A stretch of 64,000 nt of DNA from Smithella sp. (GTDB taxonomy: Bacteria; Desulfobacterota; Syntrophia; Syntrophales; Smithellaceae): positions 62,001-126,000 of the forward strand of contig SCVW01000048.1 in the NCBI GenBank assembly GCA_007244375.1, written 5' to 3'. A program made the position numbers and the translations under genes. The notes under the pieces are model-generated. The model did no database searches and was not told the origin of the DNA. It was given only the letters and a program-made list of their open reading frames with translations. Position 1 is the stretch's first letter. Each line of letters starts with the position of its first letter. This document shows positions 57,869-64,000 of the stretch, one piece after another.

Positions 57869-58819
57869 TTAATTCACACTTTTAAAAATTTTTTCCGCCG
57901 TGCTAAGGCCGGTAATCGATTGACAAGTGACACCAATTGTTTTGAAAAAATCGCGCAGAGGCCGTCCCGGCCCGATTTCATATATAGCTTCCGCCTTTGC
58001 TGCCAGACTCTGCATATTTTCCCGCCAATGTACGGTATTGCTTAATTGATTTACAAGCTTTGATCTTATTTCCCGGACATTATCCGAATGGAAACCTCCG
58101 GTGAAATTTGAAGTTACTTTAAAAGCATTCCGGGGATCTAAATCCTTGCCGATTTCTTCCAATGTATCGGCAAAACGATTTTCTATTGATTTCATCAAAT
58201 AACTATGAAACGGAGCACTTACATTCAGACGAATAAACCGGAATGTTTTTCCGACAGGGAAATTTTCCGTCAGCCTTTTTTCCGTCTCATCAATTGCCGG
58301 CATCTCACCACTGATAACAACCTGATTGGTGGAATTAATATTGGCAACGCCGGCATTCAAACCATCCATTAACTTTTTTAGCATATCAATATCTATATTT
58401 TCTGAAATAACTGCCGCCATGCCGCCGACACCCACCGGGACGGCTTCCTGCATAAAACGACCGCGCATCTGAACTATTTTTACCGTATCGGCCAGAGGCA
58501 TAACGCCTGCGGCAATAAGTGCCGTAAATTCTCCCAGTGAATGACCGCCGAAATAATCAGGTGTGAAATCGTAAATTTTAGACAAGCCCCTGAGCATGGC
58601 TATTTCAGTTGTTACAATACAAGGTTGTGTATACTCGGTTAGATTCAGCCTTTCATCTTCGCCAAAACACATAGCAGAGACATCCCAGCCCAAAGCGTCG
58701 GCAGCCTCTTCATACGTTTGACGGCATACAGGAATCTGATCATGGAAATCTTTACCCATACCTGACTTTTGCGATCCCTGTCCCGGAAAAACGACGGCTA
58801 TATTTTTGTTATCCTTCAT
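57869..58819 (-). CDS. Malonyl-CoA:ACP transacylase (FabD-like)
   Basis: About 316 residues. VVFPGQGSQKSGMG at the start, GGHSLGEFTAL (Ser nucleophile GHSLG) and the later catalytic His in NVSAPFHSYLM. It transfers malonyl (or another extender) to the ACP. ATG at 58819 with AAGGAAG upstream is chosen over an upstream TTG. It is the first gene of the FAS-like run; its promoter should lie in the 58820-59000 AT-rich stretch. Confidence 0.9.
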   Translation of the reverse strand: MKDNKNIAVVFPGQGSQKSGMGKDFHDQIPVCRQTYEEAADALGWDVSAMCFGEDERLNLTEYTQPCIVTTEIAMLRGLSKIYDFTPDYFGGHSLGEFTALIAAGVMPLADTVKIVQMRGRFMQEAVPVGVGGMAAVISENIDIDMLKKLMDGLNAGVANINSTNQVVISGEMPAIDETEKRLTENFPVGKTFRFIRLNVSAPFHSYLMKSIENRFADTLEEIGKDLDPRNAFKVTSNFTGGFHSDNVREIRSKLVNQLSNTVHWRENMQSLAAKAEAIYEIGPGRPLRDFFKTIGVTCQSITGLSTAEKIFKSVN

Positions 58820-58879
58820 GCAAAAAACTTCCTTATAAAAAAGTTTTATAAATTTACCGCAAAATAAATATAATAACAA

Positions 58880-59342
58880 TGATAAATTGTTTAAAATTAA
58901 AGCATAATTTATACCATTAAATAAAAATATTTTCAGACATCAAAATAATTTGTATTTATTATCTTTTTTAAATATCATGCCGCAAATAACACTAAAAGTA
59001 TACTACCGATATGCGTAAAATACTTCGCACTGTGAATAGCTCTTTACCCAATCTTAAATATTAAGTTTCTCTGTTAATAAATACCGGATACAAAATCATT
59101 TCTTCTTTATAAGTTCCTTAAACATTCTTATAACTAACCGGACAGGAACATTTATTTTTCACTAATATAAAGCTCCACCACCTTTAAAAACGACTATAAA
59201 AAAGGTTAAAATTACTCTTATCTACTCAAAAATAATGAACTTTTAGTTTTTAAGAAAACAAAGCATCGGGGGAAAATATTTGAATAACCTTTATTATTCT
59301 AAAAAAAGTTTTAACTAAATGCAATATTAATCCTTTTTTATC
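58880..59342. other. AT-rich divergent intergenic region
   Basis: 463 nt between fabD-like and 3-hydroxyacyl-CoA dehydrogenase genes; no gene, tRNA or clear hairpin seen. Its length fits regulatory DNA for both directions. Confidence 0.4.
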
Positions 59343-59372
59343 TTGACAGTTAAGCATTCAATTACCTATACT
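59343..59372 (+). promoter_or_regulatory. Promoter of 3-hydroxyacyl-CoA dehydrogenase gene
   Basis: TTGACA at 59343-59348, an 18-bp spacer and TATACT at 59367-59372; a strong ribosome site (AGGAAGGAG) precedes the gene. Confidence 0.75.
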
Positions 59373-59443
59373 CCGCGAACAAGAAAAAGAATTACTGCCT
59401 ATAATTCTTATCAAATAAAAATAATTTAGGAAGGAGAATCACT

Positions 59444-60607
59444 ATGAAATTGGATGATATCAAGAAGGTTGCAGTAATCGGTTCGGGAGCCATGGGAAAC
59501 GGCATCGCTCAGGTATGCGCGATGGCTGGTCTGAAGGCTGTCATGGTAGACATCAAGCAGGAATTTATTGACAAAGGCATGGCTACCGTCAACAAGAGCC
59601 TGGATACCCTAGTCAGCAAAGGTAAGCTCACCGCCGAAAAAAGGGCCGAGGTAATTGGCAACTTGTCCACATCTTTAAGCAACGCCGAAGCAGTCAAGGA
59701 CGCTCAGGTAATTATTGAGGCAGTTCCGGAAGTTATGGATCTGAAGAAAAAGGTGTTTACCGAAATATCGAACGCTGCTCCGGCTGACGCTCTGCTGGCA
59801 TCCAACACCTCCACCATGAGCATTTCCGAAATCGGCACAGTCGTCAAGAACCCGGAACGGATTCTCGGCATGCATTTCTTCAATCCTGCGCCGGTCATGA
59901 AGGGTGTGGAAGTAATTTACGCTAACAAGACCACCGACGCCAACGTAGATCTACTCTGTGAAATGACCAAGAAAATCGGTAAGGTTCCCGTCAAGGTGCT
60001 CAAGGATGCCCCGGGCTTTATTGTAAACCGTATCGGTGCACCAAACCAGGCCCTGATCAGCGCCATTCTGGATGAAGGCAAAGTCAAAGTAGACAGCGTT
60101 GATACCCTCATGAAGGTAGCCGCCGGTATGCCCATGGGACCATTTGAACTCGCAGATTTCGTCGGCATTGACGTTTTCTACCATACCCTCAAATATTACG
60201 CCGAAACGCTTTCACCGGAATATAAACCCGGCAAAGTACTGCAGAATCTGCTGGACAGCAAAAAACTCGGCATGAAGACCGGCCAGGGAATATACACATG
60301 GGAAGGCGGCAAGGCCAAGATCGACGCTTCCGAGCAGTCTCAGGAATTCGGCCCGATGGATTTTCTGGCCATTCAGATCAATGAAGCAGTTCGTGTTCTG
60401 AAAGAAAAGATCGCGGCTTCCGCGGCTGATATCGACCTCGGCATGGTTCACTGCATGAGAGCATTTGCCGGACCGTTCGCCCTGGGCGCGGGAATGGAAC
60501 ACACGCAGTTGGCAGATACGCTGAATAAGTTGCACAAACGTTACGGGCTTAATATCTTCAAACCCGAACCCGAAATTGTGGATGGTTCCTTCAAACAGAT
60601 GAAATAG
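59444..60607 (+). CDS. 3-hydroxyacyl-CoA (3-hydroxybutyryl-CoA) dehydrogenase
   Basis: 387 residues. The NAD motif is VIGSGAMGNGIAQVCAMAG (10-28); catalytic-region sequences NTSTMSISEI and GMHFFNPAPVMKGVEV follow. The C-terminal 3HCDH domain occurs twice (PGFIVNRIGAPNQAL..., then FGPMDFLAIQINEAVRVL...), which explains the length over the usual ~285. It oxidises or forms 3-hydroxybutyryl-CoA in butyrate-type metabolism. The good promoter and ribosome site suggest high expression. Confidence 0.93.
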   Translation: MKLDDIKKVAVIGSGAMGNGIAQVCAMAGLKAVMVDIKQEFIDKGMATVNKSLDTLVSKGKLTAEKRAEVIGNLSTSLSNAEAVKDAQVIIEAVPEVMDLKKKVFTEISNAAPADALLASNTSTMSISEIGTVVKNPERILGMHFFNPAPVMKGVEVIYANKTTDANVDLLCEMTKKIGKVPVKVLKDAPGFIVNRIGAPNQALISAILDEGKVKVDSVDTLMKVAAGMPMGPFELADFVGIDVFYHTLKYYAETLSPEYKPGKVLQNLLDSKKLGMKTGQGIYTWEGGKAKIDASEQSQEFGPMDFLAIQINEAVRVLKEKIAASAADIDLGMVHCMRAFAGPFALGAGMEHTQLADTLNKLHKRYGLNIFKPEPEIVDGSFKQMK

Positions 60608-60653
60608 TTTTTTTAAAATCTGATCAATTTTTTACATTTTTAACAATATTGAG

Positions 60654-60685
60654 CACGGCTCCGAATTATCGGGGCCGTGTTTTTT
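60654..60685 (+). terminator. Terminator of 3-hydroxyacyl-CoA dehydrogenase gene
   Basis: A 10-bp stem (60654-60663 with 60670-60679; one G-U) followed by six T. Confidence 0.85.
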
Positions 60686-60696
60686 AGTGAGACCCA

Positions 60697-60887
60697 AGTT
60701 TCAGAAACGAAGTGTACTGAAACTTGATGGTCGAACTATCCCCGAAGCGTAGCGAAGCGGGATAACGAGATTCCAATTCCGAAAGCAACGCGCAGCGGAA
60801 TTGGCTAGTCGAATTCACAGCGACACGGGATAGTGAGTCAAGCTGAAAGCGAATCCCGGCGATGTCGGAACGAATCGGGACACCTCT
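60697..60887. repeat. Cluster of palindromes (REP-like array)
   Basis: Successive hairpins share a GAARCRNAGYG-type centre but have different arms: AAGTTTCA/TGAAACTT (about 60699-60728), ATCCCCG/CGGGAT (60738-60763), the 32-bp copy B at 60773-60804, and imperfect CCCG-type arms at 60850-60887. Copy B matches 11719-11750 (inverse) at 29 of 32 positions. The following 120 nt hold no gene. Confidence 0.65.
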
Positions 60888-61011
60888 TAATCAAACGTCA
60901 TTCGAAATAATCATGTAGAAGGCTTCAATATTATTCATCATTTTTACCTTTGACAAATTCAATTTTTCTGCTATGCCCATTATATAAAATCAAATAAGGA
61001 AGGGAATGAAT

Positions 61012-62913
61012 ATGGCCGATCAATTAAAGTACAAAGAAATCTTTTCTCAATCAGTCAATGAACCGGACGTTTTCTGGGGTAAAGCAGCCGAAAGTGTTGT
61101 CTGGAACAAAAAATGGGATAAAGTTCTCGACGACAGCAAAAAACCTTTTTACCGCTGGTTTGCCGGCGGTGAATTAAACACCTGTTACAACGCTCTCGAT
61201 TACCAAATCGAATCAGGAAGGGCAGACCAAACAGCGATTATTTATGACAGCCCCGTAACAAACACCATTCAAAAAATTTCTTATAAGGAATTACTGGACA
61301 TGGTATCAAAATTCGCCGGCGCATTAAACTCGCTTGGAGTAAAAAAGGGCGATACCGTAATTATCTATATGCCGATGATCCCGCAGGCCCTGGTCGCCAT
61401 GCTTTCCTGTGCCCGCATCGGCGCGGTCCATTCCGTTGTCTTCGGCGGATTTGCGCCCAATGAATTGGCCATCCGTATCGATGATGCCAAACCCAAAGTT
61501 ATTATTTCCGCATCCTGCGGTATCGAAGGGAAAAAGACCCTTCCCTACAAACCGCTTCTGGATGAGGCCATCAAAATTGCTTCACACAAACCGGAAAAAT
61601 GCATCATTTATCAACGCCCGCAAGTCAAGGCCGAAATGATGGCGTCACGCGATCTGGACTGGAACGACCTGATGAAAGACGCCAAAGCTGTTGGCTGCGT
61701 GTCTGTCGCCGCTACCGACCCTCTTTACATTCTTTACACATCCGGAACAACCGGCAAGCCCAAGGGCGTCATGCGGGATAACGGTGGTCATGCCGTAGCC
61801 CTGAAATGGTCGATGAAATATATTTACGACATGAAACCGGGCGAAGTTTACTGGGCGGCCTCCGATGTCGGCTGGGTTGTCGGACATTCATACATTGTTT
61901 ACGCACCGCTTCTTTACGGCTGCACTACCATCATTTACGAAGGCAAACCGGTTGGCACGCCTGACCCCGGCGCTTTCTGGCGCGTCATTTCCCAGCACGG
62001 CGTTTCCGTTTTGTTCACGGCACCCACTGCTTTTCGCGCCATCAAGAAAGAAGACCCCAACGGCGATTACTTGAAAAAATACGATATCAAATGTCTCCGA
62101 TATCTGTTCCTCGCCGGCGAACGTCTTGATCCCGACACCTATCACTGGGCAAGCGACATGCTCAAGATTCCGGTTGTCGATCACTGGTGGCAGACGGAAA
62201 CAGGCTGGCCTATTGCCGCCAATTGCATGGGCATTGAAAAATTCCCCATCAAAGCGGGTTCCCCCACAAAACCGGTTCCCGGTTACAATGTGCAGATTCT
62301 TGATGCCGACGGCAACCAGCTTCCCAACGGCGAGGAAGGCTCCGTTGTTATAAAACTTCCTCTGCCTCCGGGATGCCTGCCCACACTCTGGCAGGATGAC
62401 AAACGTTATCTGGAATACGTCACGGAAAGACCGGGCTATTACGTCACCGGCGATGGCGGACGCTTCGATGAAGACGGCTATATTTTCATCATGGGACGTA
62501 TTGATGATGTTATCAATGTTGCAGGACATCGCCTGTCCACCGGCGCGATGGAAGAGATTGTGTCCAAGCACAAGGATGTAGCGGAATGCGCTGTGTTCGG
62601 CGCCGAGGATCAGCTCAAAGGGCAGGTTCCTGTGGGCTTTGTCGTACTCAAAGCGGGCGTAGATCGCAATCCGGACGACATTGTCAAAGAACTCGTCCAG
62701 ATGGTTCGCAACGAACTTGGCGCGCTGGCCTGTTTCAAAGAAGCCGCTGTGGTCAAGGCACTGCCGAAGACGCGTTCGGGAAAAACCCTGCGCAGCACCA
62801 TGCGCAAAATCGTGGACGGCAAGGATTACGTAGTGCCTTCCACAATTGACGATCCTGCAACTTTGGATGTAATAGCCCAAGCAGCAAAAACCATCGGCTA
62901 CGGGAAAAAATAA
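61012..62913 (+). CDS. prpE: Propionyl-CoA synthetase (propionate-CoA ligase, PrpE/ACSS3 type)
   Basis: About 633 residues. ANL-family motifs: YTSGTTGKPKGVMRDNGGH (ATP loop), WWQTETGWP, YVTGDGGRFDEDGYIFIMGRIDDVINVAGHRLSTG and the catalytic lysine in LPKTRSGKTLRSTM. The RDNGGH variant after the ATP loop is typical of PrpE. It activates propionate with ATP and CoA, the entry step of syntrophic propionate degradation. AGGAAGGG is 7 nt before the ATG at 61012 and 1 nt before 61006, so 61012 is used. Confidence 0.93.
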   Translation: MADQLKYKEIFSQSVNEPDVFWGKAAESVVWNKKWDKVLDDSKKPFYRWFAGGELNTCYNALDYQIESGRADQTAIIYDSPVTNTIQKISYKELLDMVSKFAGALNSLGVKKGDTVIIYMPMIPQALVAMLSCARIGAVHSVVFGGFAPNELAIRIDDAKPKVIISASCGIEGKKTLPYKPLLDEAIKIASHKPEKCIIYQRPQVKAEMMASRDLDWNDLMKDAKAVGCVSVAATDPLYILYTSGTTGKPKGVMRDNGGHAVALKWSMKYIYDMKPGEVYWAASDVGWVVGHSYIVYAPLLYGCTTIIYEGKPVGTPDPGAFWRVISQHGVSVLFTAPTAFRAIKKEDPNGDYLKKYDIKCLRYLFLAGERLDPDTYHWASDMLKIPVVDHWWQTETGWPIAANCMGIEKFPIKAGSPTKPVPGYNVQILDADGNQLPNGEEGSVVIKLPLPPGCLPTLWQDDKRYLEYVTERPGYYVTGDGGRFDEDGYIFIMGRIDDVINVAGHRLSTGAMEEIVSKHKDVAECAVFGAEDQLKGQVPVGFVVLKAGVDRNPDDIVKELVQMVRNELGALACFKEAAVVKALPKTRSGKTLRSTMRKIVDGKDYVVPSTIDDPATLDVIAQAAKTIGYGKK

Positions 62914-62930
62914 ACTCGAAGAGTCTGCCA

Positions 62931-62966
62931 TCCCGGCTCCGCATACGCGGGGTAAACTCCGGCGGG
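62931..62966. repeat. REP-like intergenic element, copy 4 (short)
   Basis: 62938-62963 matches 24512-24537 at 24 of 26 positions (block ending GGTAAACTCCGGC). It lies 18 nt after the prpE stop. Confidence 0.65.
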
Positions 62967-63015
62967 TCATAGTGCCCTTTAGTTTATTTAGAGAAAATCC
63001 AGTTAAGATTTATAT

Positions 63016-63053
63016 TAAGAGGGTTGTCGTTTTTTAATGCGGCAACCCTCTTA
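63016..63053 (+). terminator. Hairpin downstream of prpE
   Basis: TAAGAGGGTTG (63016-63026) pairs with CAACCCTCTTA (63043-63053); the T run is in the loop and the 3' tail is weak, so it may be a terminator or a stability hairpin. 63060-63180 shows nothing else. Confidence 0.6.
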
Positions 63054-63183
63054 CAATTTATTATCCAAGCAACGAAACACTGCAGGAACTCCCGGTAAAT
63101 GTAAGAGAACAACTGCCGAGCAGGCTGGCACCCGGTATCTTCTGCTCAATTAAGTATACTTTAATCACCTTCATTGTCCGGTC

Positions 63184-63211
63184 TTGACAAAGCATGGCCT
63201 AAATTTATATT
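63184..63211 (+). promoter_or_regulatory. Promoter of radical SAM gene
   Basis: TTGACA at 63184-63189, 16-bp spacer, TATATT at 63206-63211, about 34 nt before the ATG. Confidence 0.65.
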
Positions 63212-63244
63212 GTAGTCGAAATGATTTTGTTGGAAGGAGATGTT

Positions 63245-64000
63245 ATGCCATTTGTCAGACCGGGAATACTCAGACCACCCAGTGAACATGCCAGTTATTA
63301 TCTTCCCTTGACATCGGGGTGTTCAAATAATTCCTGCACGTTTTGCGGGTATTGTTTCACCAATCTTAGCCTCCGCGATCTGGAGGAGGTAAAACAGGAA
63401 ATCGATGCGATGTCCCTGTATATGAATCGCGGGATATGGGTTCAAGGACAGCCCGACATTGTTTACGCGATACTGCAGTACTGGGACGGTAGGCGGGTTT
63501 TTCTTCAGGATGGAGACGCCCTGGTCTATCCGTATCTGAAGCTGCTTGAAGCATTGCAGTATCTGAACAAAAAGTTCCCCAATCTTGAGCGCATTGCCAG
63601 CTACGCCACGCCGCAGGATATTCTCCGGCGCTCGGTGAAGGAATTAAAGGCGATCAAGGAACAGAAGCTCGGCATTCTGTATATGGGCGTGGAAAGCGGG
63701 GATGATGAGGTTCTGCGGCGGATTAAGAAAAACGTCACTCACGATGAAATGGTGGAAGCGGGTAGAAAGGTGAAGGAGGCCGGCATTCTCCTTTCGGTGA
63801 CGGTTATCCTGGGGCTGGGCGGCATCAAAGGCAGCGCAAGGCATGTGTCGGAGACGGCCAGAATTTTGACGGAAATGGATCCGGACTATGCTGGCGCACT
63901 AACGCTGACGTTGATACCGGAAACGCCACTTTACAAGGAGTTGGAGCGCGGCGAGTTTGAGCTGATTACGCCATTTGATTCTTTGCAGGAATTGAAAGGA
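63245..64000 (+). CDS. Radical SAM protein with Cx4Cx2C cluster motif (3' end outside window)
   Basis: 252 codons to the right edge, with no stop. GGAAGGAG precedes the ATG. The cluster motif is GCSNNSCTFCGYC, so the three iron-sulfur cysteines are spaced Cx4Cx2C (residues about 24, 29, 32) instead of Cx3Cx2C, a spacing typical of a radical SAM subgroup with a GCxHNxCxFC element. Later barrel motifs are FLQDGDALVYP, GILYMGVESGDDEVLRRI and VTVILGLGG. The reaction is unknown. It is not cotranscribed with prpE since it has its own promoter. Confidence 0.85.
   Translation, partial: MPFVRPGILRPPSEHASYYLPLTSGCSNNSCTFCGYCFTNLSLRDLEEVKQEIDAMSLYMNRGIWVQGQPDIVYAILQYWDGRRVFLQDGDALVYPYLKLLEALQYLNKKFPNLERIASYATPQDILRRSVKELKAIKEQKLGILYMGVESGDDEVLRRIKKNVTHDEMVEAGRKVKEAGILLSVTVILGLGGIKGSARHVSETARILTEMDPDYAGALTLTLIPETPLYKELERGEFELITPFDSLQELKG

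Noticed and set aside
61888-62970. Long minus-strand frame opposite prpE
   Set aside because: 360 codons, but it is the antisense of a strongly conserved ligase and shows no domain motif.

Overview
The window looks like chromosome from a mesophilic, anaerobic, syntrophic deltaproteobacterium of the Syntrophales (Smithella/Syntrophus type). Reasons: Gram-negative gene organisation (lspA-ileS, his genes followed by yqeY-dnaG-rpoD, rplU-rpmA-obg-proB), an anaerobic-type ribonucleotide reductase, many acyl-CoA enzymes (two acyl-CoA dehydrogenases, 3-hydroxyacyl-CoA dehydrogenase, propionyl-CoA synthetase, carboxyltransferase subunit) and moderate G+C with frequent TTG starts after good Shine-Dalgarno sequences. 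The assignment is inference; no 16S gene is present.

Layout. 1-5.1 kb (minus): an accessory biosynthetic locus: lipid/diacylglycerol-kinase-like protein, unrecognised beta-propeller-like protein, FkbO/Hyg5-type chorismatase, ATP-grasp ligase and a CapK-like adenylating enzyme cut by the left edge. An SDR and a DUF362/ferredoxin protein lie upstream. 7.5-10.4 kb (plus): rplU-rpmA-obg-proB. 10.4-19.9 kb (minus): RNase H, zinc-ribbon coiled-coil protein, a CAU-anticodon tRNA, and a long run hisI-hisG-hisB-exported protein-hisA-HIT-yqeY-dnaG-rpoD. 20-28 kb: small membrane protein, lspA, ileS, DUF493 protein, groES-groEL, radA. 28.5-38.4 kb: glycosyltransferase, DEAD-box helicase, serC, purA, tRNA-Lys, serA, a hotdog thioesterase and an acyl-CoA dehydrogenase, with several MITE/REP-like elements. 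38.5-46.4 kb: integron-integrase remnant, an NrdD homologue with an HD dNTPase, an SPFH/zinc-ribbon pair and a diguanylate cyclase. 46.7-58.8 kb: B12/radical SAM protein, SDR and a complete-looking dedicated type II fatty-acid/polyketide set (FabD-like transacylase, carboxyltransferase, acyl-CoA dehydrogenase, ketoreductase, dehydratase, ketosynthase, ACP, PlsC acyltransferase, phosphopantetheinyl transferase, flavoprotein). 59.4-64 kb (plus): 3-hydroxyacyl-CoA dehydrogenase, propionyl-CoA synthetase and a partial radical SAM protein.

The points most worth a second look are: the rpoD reading frame loses conserved region 4.2 (the -35 binding helix-turn-helix) right after region 4.1, although good TTGACA-type promoters occur in the same window; the NrdD homologue carries Lys where the radical Gly is expected; the chorismatase/CapK/ATP-grasp/lipid-kinase locus and the type II FAS-like locus, both candidate undescribed pathways; and a family of intergenic palindromes repeated across the window. 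Everything was read by eye from sequence; no database search was run.
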